Of a DNA stretch of 64,000 nucleotides, positions 1-11,516 are shown piece after piece. The translations under genes and the position numbers were made by a program. How positions within the stretch are numbered: position 1 is the stretch's first letter; every line of letters begins with the position of its first letter. The stretch covers positions 1,116,001 to 1,180,000 of the forward strand of contig JAQSEB010000014.1 of the NCBI GenBank assembly GCA_030063045.1, given 5' to 3'. The notes beneath the pieces were generated by a model. That model did no database searches. It saw only the letters and a list, made by a program, of their open reading frames with translations, and was not told the origin of the DNA. Origin of the DNA: Pratylenchus scribneri. Taxonomy: Eukaryota; Nematoda; Chromadorea; Rhabditida; Pratylenchidae.

Positions 1-2556
1 CCTACTTTTCTTGTCCGCAAAAAAGGCGGCCGAAAAAATTCGGCAGAAAGAGGTTTTGTGAATTTGATTTTGACAAATTTGGGAATTGGCCTTAGATCAC
101 TTCCGAACAATTGATCAGCGCTTATATTGGCCGAATTCGTCGAATTCAACCCCAAATCAATGCAATTGTAGCCGAATGCTTTGAACAGGCATTGGATGAG
201 GCCCGCAGGGTTGATCGATATTTGGCCAATTTGGATGAACATTCCGAGGAATATGGGAATGTATGAGGGAGGGAGGGGAAGTCCCAACTTGGCAACGTTA
301 ATAACTTTAATAAAACTGAACCAATTTTAATAATTTTGATATCAAATTATAGAGCAGACTTTTGGCTATCAAATGGCTTTAATTATTATTTATTTTATTC
401 CGAATTGATGAAGTTATGCCCTAAAAACCTTTTAAAATGATCTTTACCTGGAATAGTGAACTTTCTATGGTTTTTTTGCCATAACTTCATCAATTCTGAA
501 CCAATTGAAATAAAATTAATATCATTTGATAGTCAACAGTCTGATCTATAATTTGATAACAACATCAACAAAATTGGTCCCGTACTTGATAAGTTATTAT
601 TAACGGCGACAAGTTGGAGCATACCTGGGAGGGAATGTAAAGAATTTATTAATGTCAAAATATTAAAATAGTTGGCCGTGAAGAAACCACTTTTGGGCAT
701 TCCATTCAGCTTCAAAAACAATATGGATGTGAAAGGAATGGTTACGGTGGCCGGATATGAGCCAAATTTGAAGAAATCGCCGCCGGAAAAGGATTCGCCC
801 GTCATTGAAAGGTGTCCAAATTGTATTAAATAAATACAAAAATAATTGAAAAGACTTTGCGAAGCTGGCGCTATTTTGATTTGCCTAACAAATTTGCCAA
901 AATTGGCCATGAATTGGTGCACCGAAAATCAATTGTATGGGAGAACAAATAATCCGTACGATTTTCGACGAATCCCCGGTGGAAGCAGTGGAGGGGAGGG
1001 AGCATTGATTGGCGCCGGAGGCTCCATTTTTGGTGTGGGCAATGATTTGGGCGGTTCCGTCCGAATCCCTGCATTTATGTGCGGCATTTTCGGGTTGAAA
1101 GGGACAAAAGGTGCCAATGCTCAATTTAGGCCATCAAATTAACAATAAATACACAATTAGGTTCGGTCCCTTTGGATGGTTTTGAGCCTCCAATCGAAAC
1201 AGCCGAAGGAAAAGCCCAATGGAATATTGGCCCAATGTGCCGTTATGCCGAAGATTTACCCATAATTTTTGGGGTATTTTCACCATATTTCCCCAATTAT
1301 TGTATTTTCATTCTTCAATCAAAGGTTATGGCCGGAAAACCCCAATATGAGATGGAACCGGGCGTTGATTTCAGCCAAATTCGAGTATTTTACATGGATG
1401 ATTTGAACATTTGGTTTTGTGAAAAAGTACACGGTGAAATGCGACAAGCATTGAAAAAGGTTTTAAAATTGAATTGTCGAAACAATCACTAAATATTCCT
1501 CCGCATTTAGTCTGTTCGATATTTTGAAACTGAATTCAACATTGTGGCCCAAAAGGTTGATTTCCCATTGGCCCATCATCTTTATGAAATTTGGGGGGCA
1601 ATGGGCTTTGGAAATTCACCGAAGGTATTTTGAATTAACCAAAAATTGGCAAAAATCATTTTTAGAGTGTGCCGGAATTGGTGAAAGAATTCCCCAAATT
1701 GTTGAATGGCACTTCCCAGTTTACCAATTGTGCCTATATTTTCGCCTATTTGAAGGCATTTGTAGAAACTCGAAATGAGCAAGAAAAAGAATTCGTAAGT
1801 TTTTCGTTTTGAGACAGGACATTTCCCATGGGTATAATATTTAATTTGTTGAAAACAAATATTGAAAATGTCGAAAAGACAAAGATTGTAACTGCTCAGT
1901 GGTTTAAGACTCACAATCTCACAAAGCTTAAACTTATTAGTCAATAGATCTCGTCAAAAACGCATCGAATGGTATATAGTTTGATCAAAATTTATTAAAC
2001 AGTTTAAACCGACTTTTGTTTTCGGTTCAAAACTACTTTAATATTAACTTAACACAAGCGAAACCATTATAAAAATAATACTTCTCGTTGAAATCTATCG
2101 ATTGAGTTTAATTAAGGGTCTTCTAGAACAAACTTCTGAATACATTATTATACTTTTTCAATTCTCTTTTGGGTAACTATATTTTTTCAATAAATTAAAT
2201 ATTTCCCATTTTCCACTCCATCCAATCCACATTCATTCATTAAGATGCTACAAAAATTGGAGAAATTGCGCCATCAAATAATTCATGCACTTGGCAAAAA
2301 TGGCATTTTATTGCTCCCAACTTGGCCAACACTCGCCCCATTCCATAATATGAATATTTTCACTCCTTTCAATTTGGAATTGTGCCAATTAATTAATGTT
2401 CTCGGTTTTCCCTCATTGGCTTGTCCACTCGGATTGGATTCGGCCACCGGAATGCCAGTTGGCGTCCAAATTGTTGGTCCACCAAATTCAGAATCGATGT
2501 TGATGGCAGCCGGAAAGGAATTGGAGAAGGGATTCGGTGGATGGGTGCGGCCATGA
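1..2556 (+). CDS. Fatty-acid amide hydrolase-like amidase (5' partial)
   Basis: This is an amidase-signature serine hydrolase of the FAAH group, which cleaves fatty-acid amides at membranes. Nine exons fit in frame: <1-52, 96-260, 672-811, 854-1110, 1161-1273, 1325-1459, 1511-1624, 1666-1794, 2245-2556. The upstream end, including any membrane anchor, lies outside the window. The complete Ser-Ser-Lys triad is visible: Lys in GIPFSFKNNMDVKG (exon 3), the cis-Ser in GGSSGGE and the nucleophilic Ser in GNDLGGSVRIPA (exon 4). The last exon carries the conserved PSLACPLG and GVQIVGPP segments and ends WVRP-stop. Introns 2 and 8 each hold a short inverted-repeat element. The GGSSGGEG context looks more like FAAH/FAAH2 than bacterial amidases; the exact paralogue cannot be assigned by eye. 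Confidence 0.93.
283..617. mobile_element. Short palindromic element, CCAACTTG family, copy 1
   Basis: This 335 bp AT-rich element lies in the second amidase intron. Its ends are inverted repeats of about 25 bp, starting CCAACTTGGCAACGTTAATA on the left and ending AACGGCGACAAGTTGG on the right. The interior repeats TTGATATCA-like and GAACCAATT-like blocks in both orientations. A related copy is at 21835-22168 in an AGEF-1 intron. There is no coding capacity, so it is a MITE-like non-autonomous element. Confidence 0.7.
1830..2211. mobile_element. Mutator-like MITE, copy in amidase intron 8
   Basis: The left end reads GGGTATAATATTTAATTTG and the right end is the complement of GGGAAATATTTAATTTATTG. 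These termini match the big foldback element at 18628-20090. The interior carries the family blocks AGATCTCGTCAA, CAGTTTAAACC and TCTATCGATTGAG. The flanking 9-mers ATTTCCCAT and ATTTTCCAC match at 7 of 9 positions, which fits an old 9 bp target duplication. Confidence 0.6.
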
Positions 2557-2611
2557 ATTATTCCCACAAAACAATTCCATAATTAAACAATTCTACCCTT
2601 CTATCATCAAT

Positions 2612-2773
2612 TACCGTATTATCTTCATTGATGGCCCCTGAGGCTATTATTTTTCAGAGAGACTCCAAAGGGGACAAAAATCATATTTTTGTACTTTTTT
2701 CATCTTAAAAGTTCAAAAAAGGAGGTTATTATTAGAAGAGAGCTTCGGGGCAACTAATCGAGGAAATACGGTA
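2612..2773. mobile_element. Short inverted-repeat element, TACCGTATT family, copy 1
   Basis: It begins TACCGTATT and ends AATACGGTA, with inner inverted blocks GAGGCTATTATTTTTCAGAG and GAGGTTATTATTAGAAGAG. Degenerate relatives are at 12949-13085 and 36590-36712. The TA at each end suggests a Tc1/mariner-type TA target. The rest of the 2557-3166 gap shows nothing recognisable. Confidence 0.55.
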
Positions 2774-3166
2774 TTCATTTTTTATTGTCCCAAGTAAATT
2801 TCTTCCCATGCATAAATATTATATTATTTTTCTTCTCAGTTATTAAAATCTTCAATTGAATTAGCCAAAAGTGATTTAAAATAATTTATTCATCAAAGAA
2901 TTAAACTCAATTTCAAACAAATGTTGAATAAAATGGTTTGTTTTAAAGAATGAATGATAAGTAAATGTGTTGCATTGCAGAATAAAATATTTGTTTGATT
3001 GTCGTCCGATTTTAGTAGATTTAATAAAATTAAAGTCAAAAAGAAGGAAACATTTTTAGTTGAGCTGATTTCTAGTCGGAAATGAATAATACATAAAATT
3101 AAAGAAAAAGATCAGAGTGTTTTTTAGTTGGTTGCTTCTCAATCCTCGTCAAATTAATTCATCTGC

Positions 3167-6100
3167 TCACATCGAACGAATTGTGAAGGATCGCACTTTA
3201 CGGTAAATATCCTCGCTCAAATCGAAATAAACTTCCAAAACGAATTTTGCCAGGGAAGCGTTGCGGAAGCTGTAGATGACCTTTAATTATAAATAAATTT
3301 TATATTTTTAAAAATAAATTTAAATCCGGATTTTACCTTATCCTCTCGAATTGCTCTTTTCTTAATAATTTGAAGAAGATGCATTGGATGTGCGGATGAT
3401 ATGGTCGGCAGATCGAAAATGCTATTTTCCACTTCAATTCGGGTCAAACATTCAGGCCATTGTGGCTTTTGGTCCCATGGAAAATTTATGACGAAGAATC
3501 GAATCATTTCTCCCGAATTTTGTGAATTGATTGCATTCTAAAATGTATAAAAATATTAATTTAAATGATTTTGAAACCGAAAGAGCCTTTGGCCACATTA
3601 TTTTGAACCCCAAAATAAAATTTTAAAAAACAATAAAAAAATTATTAGCCGCCAAGGGGATTCGAACCCGAGACCTTTTTGCCATTTGCCCATAGACTAA
3701 AGCAAGCGATATACCAATATGCTAAATGATCATATTGGCCGCTTCCATCCAACTGCCCTATGATATCATAAAGAGGACATAAAGAAATCCCAAATTTGAA
3801 TATATCTTTCGTACACCGTAGAATTTAATTTTTTTTATTCGTGATTCGATTAGTAGAACTATTAATAAAATTTGGCCCAAGAAAGCCGAGATTTACCCAA
3901 ATTTTATTATATATAAAAAGTTTTGTCACCAATGTTTTTGGGTATTAATATACAAGAAAAATTTACCCGAATGATTGAATCAAGAAAATCGGCCGGATAA
4001 TTTCGAATTTTTGCCGTTCCAAGCACTACAATTCCATTGAAACCAAGAGAAGTGCCCGAAAAAATGAGTTGTTTGAATTCATCGGAATAGGTGAAAGGTG
4101 CACGAATTAACTGAAAATTTTATTAGAATATTTTTTTTGTTTTTTCCAAACCAATTCTTGATTGAAATTATTCACTCCAATTTGATTTGCATATTCCATC
4201 AAAAATGCATTCCGAAACATGCCACTTTCCTCGATGCGTCGCATTTTTTGTTCCAAATTCAGCAAACGGCCAATGAAATCCAAATCATTTGAAGCAATTC
4301 GATGATTACGCTAAAATTTGATTTTAATTTTAATTAATAAAAACATTATTGATTGATTAACCTCTTCTTCAGCATTGTCCAATAAATCCATTCTTTCTTC
4401 AATTCGGTCCAAACGAATATTCAAATCAAATAATGCATGTGCATTTTGGAAATCTACGAATCTGTCCTCCAAATAGCTGATTCTGCAAAAATAAAAATGC
4501 ATTAATATTATAAAGAAATATATAATTTGTCATAGATTGAGTGGGTGGTTTGTCCTATACCCTGAACTTTATAATTAATCGATTTGGTTAAGTTGGCTAA
4601 TTTAGTTCTGAACTAAAAGCGGTTCAAGCGGTTTAATACTACTTAATTTTGATTAAACCATTACAAATTATCAATCGATGCTTCTCATCGAGATCTATGG
4701 ATTGGAGTATAAGGTTCGGTGTTTGGGACAGAACACTGAACTGTTATAATCCTTTTCGGCATTTTTTATGCTTTTTCAGCAAATTAAATAGCATTTAAAT
4801 AATTTTTTAGGTTACCTTGCTCCAATATTTTCGCTTTCATTTCTCATTTCAGCCCGAATGTCGACAATTTCTTGGGCCATTTCATCAAATTGCAATGAAT
4901 TTTGTCGATTAATTTCGTCCTGCTGGTCCTCTTCTTGATGTCCAATTCCTTAAATTATTTAATTAAATTTAATAATTTTTTAATTTACCAAAATATGGAT
5001 CGAAATGATTTTGTCTTTGGTCCCCAAGAAGATTTGCCACAATTTGATGGGCTGGCGGGAATTGGTTCTGTCCATGCGATGCCAATGAGGATATGCCGGA
5101 AATGTTCGACATTTGATTAGCCAATTCCGACATTGAAGTTGAAGATGAACGATGAGAAGCTGGGAAGGCAGGGTAATTCGAATTGGAGTCCAGAGAAGAT
5201 GAAATCGGTGGAATTGGAGTTCCTTGATGAGAATGGCCGCTCAATGCACTTTCGTATTCATCTAAATTATTTTTTACGGAATTAATGTGAAATTTAAATA
5301 ATAGGGAAAATGGCAAAATGATTAATAACAGTTCAATGGGTTCTCATATACCCTAAAAACCTATTCCAATTAATAGATCCAATCAAGAAGAGTCGATTTA
5401 TATATAATTTGTCATGGTTTAGGTTCGAGAAAAAATTGGTATTAATTTAAACCATCTTACGATTTTTGGTTCAAAACCAATTAGAAATTGGTTAAACCTA
5501 TACAAAATTATTAATAAACAATTCGTCTTCATCTATCGAGATCTATCGATTGGGTATAGAATTTTTGGGGTCTAAAACAAACCATTGAATCACTTTAATC
5601 TTTTTGTCATTTTCAATGTTTTTTCGCCAAATCAAATATTATTCAAATAAATTACCGCATGAATGAATTGAATATTGATCGCACGAATTAATAATTGATT
5701 GTTGGTCTTGGTCGGGAGAAGCATTGTAATTTCCAAGATGTTGTTGGTCAATTATTATTCCTTCCAATTGTTGTCGTTCTTCGTTGATAATATTGTTGTT
5801 TTGACCGTTGCCATTATTAAATCCATCAACTATAATGTCAAATGGAATTTGTGGATTGGCAATGTTCTCATTAGAGCCAATAATTCCATCATTGGTATTT
5901 TCTGCCGAATTCAAATCAATCAATATTTCCGCTTCATTCGGTGTTTCTTCTTCCTCGACTGGTTCGGCCCAAATATCATTTCTTGCCATATTCTCTTCTT
6001 CAACATATTCTTCTTCCTCTTCCGGTTCCCGCCAAATATCATTCAATGGAGGATGCGAATTTTGATGTTCTTCATTTTCAGTAGGCGGATCTTCTTCATC

Positions 6101-7030
6101 TTCGTCAGGTTCGCGCCACATATCAAAAGCGGGAATTTCCTAAAATTTAATTAATTTGATTGGTTAAATTTTAAGTTCTTTCTTGTTTTTTTTTTTGGAG
6201 AGAGGGCAAGGCGATGAAGAAGAAGACGATAAAGAAAATCACTCTCATCTTCGTCATATTCTTCTTCTTATTTCTTCCTTATCATCTTTTTGTTCGACAT
6301 CATCATCATCTTCACCATTCTGTTCTTTCTCATCATCATCTTCATCCTCTTTTTCTTCATCGCCTTGTTCCTCCCCAATAACATACCCAATTTTATTTTA
6401 ATTAATCTAACCTCTTGTTCTTGCTGATGTGAAGAATTGTTAGATTGAAGATGATTCAGCTGTCCATTTTGTAGAATGGCATTCGGCGGAATTGGCGGCG
6501 TTGGAGGTGATGATGAAAAATTTGAATAATTTGACTCATCCCAAATGTCACGTTGTTGGAGATTTACAATTCTTGCCGTTGCATTTCTGAGCACTGCTTC
6601 CTGTCTTTCTTTCTTTTTTCCTTCGATTTGACAAGCCAATATTTTGGCCATTATTGCACGATTTTGGTCTAATTCGCGTTGAACTCCTTCAAGTTGTTTC
6701 TTCAATTGTTCATTTTCTTTGACCAATAATTGATTTATCGGTTGATTTTGATTTGATTCCACCAACATTGGCTGCTGCTGAATTTGAATTTGTTCGAAAT
6801 TATTGAGGACATTATTCGGTGGCGAAGGTTGAACTAAAAATACTAATTTTAGGGTTTTTCTTCTATTTTAATTATAAACCTTCTTCTGTGGGTGATGCTG
6901 AACCACTTTCCATGCTAATTTTTTGTGAGCCTCCACTGACTAATTCAAAATCACTGTTAGATCGTTCACTGCTATTGCCGCTTAAATTTCGGTTGTTGCT
7001 GGGAAATGATGATAGTTGGGAATTAAACAT
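3167..7030 (-). CDS. Unrecognised coiled-coil protein with DIWxEP repeats
   Basis: I do not recognise the family. Ten exons fit in phase: 6880-7030, 6412-6833, 5656-6139, 4989-5261, 4816-4948, 4362-4482, 4152-4310, 3967-4110, 3337-3537, 3167-3280, giving about 733 residues. The N-terminus (about 1-130) is Ser/Asn-rich and then a coiled coil with ENEQLKKQLEGVQREL. This module, and the first phase-1 intron, are shared with the SUMO protease at 9662-11335. Around residues 150-280 comes a motif repeated four times: DIWDES, DMWREPDEDEED, DIWREPEEEEE, DIWAEPVEEEE. A Ser-rich linker, a second helical region (about residues 440-590) and a compact C-terminal domain of about 170 residues follow (LIRAPFTYSDEF to FTIRSM). 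The last part is conserved in style, but I cannot name it. It lies 324 bp downstream of CTU2 on the same strand, so co-transcription is possible. Confidence 0.75.
3640..3745 (-). repeat. tRNA-derived SINE, copy 1
   Basis: Read on the minus strand this has a box-A-like TTGGTATATCGC, then GCTTTAGTCTATGGGCAAAT, then a box B GGGTTCGAATCCCC followed by TTGGCGGCTAATAATTTTTT. The acceptor arms do not pair as a tRNA, and the same layout recurs at 35595-35710 and in degraded form elsewhere. It therefore reads as a SINE with a tRNA-like head. It sits in the intron between exons 3337-3537 and 3967-4110. Confidence 0.6.
4500..4805. mobile_element. Mutator-like MITE, degraded intronic copy
   Basis: It carries the family blocks GGTTCAAGCGGTTTAA, ATCAATCGATGCTTCTCATC, GAGATCTATGGATTGGAG and a right end TTCAGCAAATTAAATAGC. 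The left terminus is eroded. It lies in an intron of the minus-strand coiled-coil gene. Confidence 0.5.
5306..5650. mobile_element. Mutator-like MITE, intronic copy
   Basis: The left end resembles GGGAAAATGGCAAAATGA and the right end TTTTTTCGCCAAATCAAATA. The inner blocks GATCCAATCAAGAAGAG, TTGGTTAAACC and GAGATCTATCGATTGGG match the other family members. It fills almost the whole intron between exons 4989-5261 and 5656-6139. Confidence 0.55.
6260..6400 (-). other. Acidic low-complexity stretch, possible cassette exon
   Basis: Within the intron 6140-6411 the minus strand encodes an Asp/Glu-rich run starting EQGDEEKEDEDDDEKEQNGE. It has a plausible acceptor (GGGGAG) and a phase-0 donor (GATGAT then GTCGAA). 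Both flanking exons are phase 0, so inclusion or skipping would keep the frame. The same bases also form an imperfect inverted GAA/TTC repeat with 6195-6260, so this may be simple sequence only. Confidence 0.35.
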
Positions 7031-7353
7031 TTGTTTTCTGTTAACCAAAATTAATCTGGAATAATCAAATTTGATTGATTACTGACCAAGATTAACATTA
7101 TTATTATTAATGATAGTGAATCTAAATGGGGATAGCGTTTTTAGCAGAAAGATTTCTTTTTCTTATTGGTGAAAGAATATTTTTTAGAAAATTTCTATAA
7201 TGCTTGATCTTTATAGAGTACATCAAGATGCATCAACTAGCCTAAAGCTTTCGGCAGAAAATCTGCACCCGAAACAAATGTAAATTAAAAATAAAAAAGG
7301 GTTTGGTTTCAACCCATAAATTAACATAAACAATAAAATATAAATTTCTTTAT

Positions 7354-8720
7354 TCAACAATTCAAAATCTCATTTATTAATAATGTTTTCCCTTCCTCTT
7401 TCATTTCATTAATCAAGGAATTGCAAGGAGAACAGCAAATCCTTTGGAGAGATTCAATTTTTGGTTGATATCGCCCAAAACAAAGTGTACAAATTGTTCC
7501 GTCCCGTTCACTCTCAACTTTGGCTGACACACTCAAAATTGTAGAAATCTTAATAAATCTATGAATTTTTAAATAATTAATTTTTGCAAACCGTTGCTGG
7601 AAAACCGCTCTGTCGAAGTTGATTGATAAATTGGCCCGTAAGTTGTTGAACGCAAACACCTTTAATAATCAAATATTAATATTTTATTATGCATTGAATT
7701 TATTTACCTCCATTCTGATTTGTTTCAACAATTTTAGTATCTTCAAAAATCTTTTTATCAGAATCAGAATTGAGTCTTTTCATTGCTTCCAATTCATTCA
7801 GTGAAATATCATGTAATGGCCGGACCAATTGAATTGAGGCGAAATTTGGTGAATCCAAGAAACGAGTGTCCAATATGGCAGAAATATCCGAAATTGTTGA
7901 ACCTTTAAGAATGTTGGATTAAAATAAGAAATTAAAAGACTGAACCTCTTCCAAAACAAATTGCATTTAATACATTTTCCGCAAGTTGATCCGCATTTTC
8001 TGGCAAAAACACGATTGAGCAATTTAATGAATTTGCAATTTGAAGAATAAATTTGGTTCTGATTAATCGAAGCAATTCATCCCGAATACATTTTGATTGA
8101 CAATTGGCTAATAATAAGGAAAATTTTGCCAACTGAAAATTTGGAAATTAATTCAATTAATAATATTAAAAAATAACGTTTTCTTCAGTGAACAATTGAT
8201 CATTTGTATTGTCATTCAGGACATCTTCCAGTGGGAGCACTTTTGTTTTTCCAAAAATATTTGATAAATGCGTTGCATACCACCTCCATTCGGATTGATT
8301 TTCTTTCACAATATTTTGTAGAATTTGCTTATTGTTTTTTTCTTCGTTCTCCAGTAGTAAAAGAACCTGTGAATTTATTGAAAATATTAAAACATTTAAA
8401 ATGCAAATTTTCCAACTTACATTAACATTTATGCGTAGCTTTCGATGATCGTCTTGTCCACATATTGCGAGATGAGTAAAATTCAGCAGAAAAATGGATT
8501 CCAATTGATTTGGTATGTAAATAAGTAGAACATCTTTCACCAAGGAATTTTTAAAAATCCGATTTCGGCCCAAACACGAAGAAAATTTTTGACGAATAAC
8601 TTGTGTAAAGCAATTTGAACAATAGCCAGCATGTTGAGTGTTCTCCAGTCGATAGAAATCTCCGTTGGTATTATTGCATTTAATACATTGAATAAAATTA
8701 TTTGAAAGGTTGGAAGGCAT
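7354..8720 (-). CDS. tut-2: Cytosolic thiouridylase subunit 2 (CTU2/NCS2/TUT-2)
   Basis: CTU2 works with the CTU1 ATPase to thiolate the wobble uridine of tRNAs for Lys, Glu and Gln (mcm5s2U) in the cytosol. Six exons fit in phase: 8421-8720, 8178-8366, 7946-8132, 7708-7902, 7592-7659, 7354-7548, giving 377 residues. The N-terminal zinc-knuckle pair CIKC and YCSNCF precedes RQKFSSCLGR. The middle has LPENADQLAENVL and the conserved FGRG, followed by IQLVRPLHDISLNELEA. The C-terminus has a second cysteine cluster, CTLCFGRYQ with CCSPC. All are family hallmarks. The PP-loop core is divergent, as is normal for this subunit. The start is the first ATG of the reading frame, preceding SNLSNNF. It points away from the SUMO protease gene, and the 940 bp between them may hold both promoters. 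Confidence 0.9.
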
Positions 8721-8972
8721 GTCTGAAAATTAAGAAATGACCCTCTACTCTAATACTTCAGAAAAGTAAAAAAATCTTGTTAACTAAAATTGAAAATTAG
8801 CTTAAAACTGTTTTATGCTTATATTGAACCTATTTTTTGCCAAATTCTAGGGCTGATTGAGTTCGCTTAAAAAAGACTTAACTTGTGAAAAAATGGTCTA
8901 GAATATTCACGCTCAATATAAAAAATAGCAACTTTGTTTGAACTTATGGGGTCATATTAAGATGTGGATTAT

Positions 8973-9115
8973 TTTATAATCTATGTGATGAATGATGATG
9001 ATAATGAATGATAGACTATATGTATGATATGATGTTGTAGATTTGATTGCGGTGGATGTGGATTGTGAATGGATATGGATGTGCGAATGCGAATGAATAT
9101 GATGTGGTGGTGAAG
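8973..9115. repeat. Degenerate GATGAATG/GGATATG simple repeat
   Basis: A run of imperfect 6-9 bp units rich in GATG, GAATG and GGATATG lies between CTU2 and the SUMO protease gene. The remainder of 8721-9661 shows no clear gene. A 109-codon minus-strand reading frame at 9281-9610 has no recognisable motif. Confidence 0.6.
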
Positions 9116-9661
9116 AATGTGAAAGCGATGCGAGTACGGAGTACGCGATACGCAATCTAGCTAGGTGAGGTGCTTTAATAATCTTCACTAAAATCGAAAA
9201 CGGAAGAAGTTTAATAATTTAATCAAGCCAAAAATATACTCCTTTGTCCTATTGCAAAATCAAGCTAACTAAAAGGTTTATTAAGGTTCAACATCATAGA
9301 AAGATTTACGATCCAAAACATCTAAATTTTTATGTCTGCTAGAGATTGGGATAGCGTTTAGTGATAGAGTGAGAATAGGAATATAGAGAAATAGAGTAGA
9401 TCTTTTGGTTATAGAGGATAGAGATTTTATGGATTTAAAATCACTACAAACGATCCGGATCGGATCATAATAATTAAATTGAGAAATCTCAGAGTCGGGT
9501 CTTGTCTTCCATCTTTCTTGATTTAATTTCTGTTGAAGATTATCTGAATATGACTTGTTGAAATTAGATTCTTCCCTCACAAAATTAAAAACTAAATTAC
9601 CTAATATCAATAATTTCTGAAGGGTCTGAACTGAAAAGGGAATTTAATTAATTAAGATAAG

Positions 9662-11335
9662 ATGAATGGTTTTCCAACAATTTTTTCATCATATTTGTCA
9701 AGCAACAAAAATTTAAATGGCAACAACGATCGACTGAATAATAATTTTGATCACGTTCAACCGCATAATATTTACAATGGTTTGACATCCTCCCGTGAAG
9801 GTAAAAATATTTTTTAATAAATAAATTAATCAACAAATTACAGCACAATCTTCGTCAAATAATTATAACAATGTCCTCAACTCCGGCCGAATGCAAATCG
9901 AACAAATGATGGATACTTCGACTTCGCATCAACAAAATGGATCATCATCAATTGGAAATGTTCACTTATTGAGCCAAGAGAACCAACAATTGAAAAAGGA
10001 ACTTCAAGAAGCGCGAATGCAATTGGATCAGAACCGATCGCTCATGGCCAATCTTTTGTCATTCAATTTTGGAGCCAAAAAGAAGGAAGAGACCACCACA
10101 AGTTCCATTACGCAAACTGCCCCGACTTCGATTTCAACAACAAATTACCTTCCAATTCGAACCAACTGGACCGATTCAATAAAACTCAAATGGCGTGACC
10201 AAAAACATAAAGATGAGAAGGAACAACTAAGGCGTGTTGCTGATGAGCTCGAAAAAGAATTGGAATATCGACAAAAGGCACGCCATATTCGGAATATTGA
10301 GGATGAAGAAAAACAGCGATTGCGATTCAAAATTGAAGGACTTCGGCTGGAAAGACGCGCACCACCACGTGAAGAATTTCCAGGTTTACTCAAACAATCT
10401 AATATTTATTTTAAATTATTTTTCAGAGTTACCACCGCATGCAAAAATACACGTCAGCCATGTTTGTTGGAATCGAAGAGAATCGCCAACTGAAGTCTTC
10501 GTCAGTGGTTTTGGGGCGGATATCACTCGAAAGGACTTGCTGACACTTTCTGGCACTGAATGGCTCAATGATGAAGGTAAAATTTGTCAATTTAAAATTA
10601 ATATTTAAACAAATAATTTTAGTTATCAATTTCTTCCTGAATTTAATTGTTGAACGAAATTCTAATGATCCGAATCTGCCAAAAGTAACTTAATTTGAAT
10701 AATATTTAATAATTTTATTTTCAGGTCTACACTTTTAACACATTTTTCTACCAAAAATTGTGCCAAGTTGGATTTGCCGGTGTCAAACGATGGACAAGGA
10801 AAGTGAACATTTTTGAGCATAAAATGCTGTTGGTACCCATCCATTTGGGCAACCATTGGTGCATGGCGGTAATTAATTAATCAGTTATTGAATTAAATTT
10901 ATAAACAAATTTTTAACAGATTATCGATTTTGAGAATCGTCGAATTGACTATTACGATTCATTGTTTGGCGAAAATCAGCAGTGTTTGGATTTGCTTAGG
11001 TTTTTTACTTTTGAAAATTTACATTCAAAAATTATTAAATTTTTTAGAAAATATTTGGCCGAAGAATCCATGGACAAAAGGAAGCAACAATTTGAGACCA
11101 ACGATTGGTCTTTTGTCTGCCGCAAGGTACAAATTTTAACATAAATTTTCGAATAAATACAAAAATTATTCAGGATATTCCACCTCAAATGAATATGTGC
11201 GATTGTGGAATGTTTGCCTGCCTTTTCGCTGAATATGCCTCTCGCCGTGCCCAAATCAAATTCACACAAGAACATATAAAATATTTCCGAGAGAGGATGG
11301 CCTGGGAGATTTGTCAGAAAAAATTGCTCTGCTGA
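9662..11335 (+). CDS. Ulp1/SENP-family SUMO protease (peptidase C48)
   Basis: This is a cysteine protease expected to process or remove SUMO. Eight exons fit in phase: 9662-9800, 9844-10383, 10427-10576, 10623-10684, 10725-10868, 10920-10999, 11048-11126, 11174-11335, giving 451 residues. The start MNGFPTIFSSYL is chosen because exon 1 splices in phase 1 into the long second exon. The N-terminal 230 residues are Asn/Ser-rich, then coiled coil (ENQQLKKELQEARMQLDQN) and a charged helix. The catalytic domain follows, with substrate-gate motif LSGTEWLNDEVINFFLNL. The His is in LGNHWC, the Asp in ENRRIDYYDS, and the Gln and Cys in PPQMNMCDCGMF, so all four active-site residues are present. The N-terminal module is shared with the minus-strand gene at 3167-7030. 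AP-1 sigma starts 181 bp downstream. Confidence 0.93.
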
Positions 11336-11516
11336 TTCAATTTTATTTTAAATATTTATTTTTTGCCCATTTCACTGTTAGCTTTTTTTATATTTCATTT
11401 TGATTTGACTGTATAAAATTGGACATAGATTAATTCATTTCATTTAAAAATTGATTGCCATTTTATCAATTTTACATTAATCAAATAAATGTAATCATTT
11501 TTAATTTTTGTAAAAG

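Noticed and set aside
1..2556. Bacterial-type amidase acquired by transfer
   Set aside because: The GGSSGGEG context and intron-rich structure match animal FAAH-like proteins.
3640..3745. Functional tRNA gene (box A and box B on the minus strand)
   Set aside because: The acceptor and anticodon arms do not pair, and the same 3' tail recurs in other copies. SINE is the better reading.
9281..9610. 109-codon minus-strand reading frame
   Set aside because: No domain, no splice partners and no clear promoter. It lies in the gap between divergent genes and may be chance.
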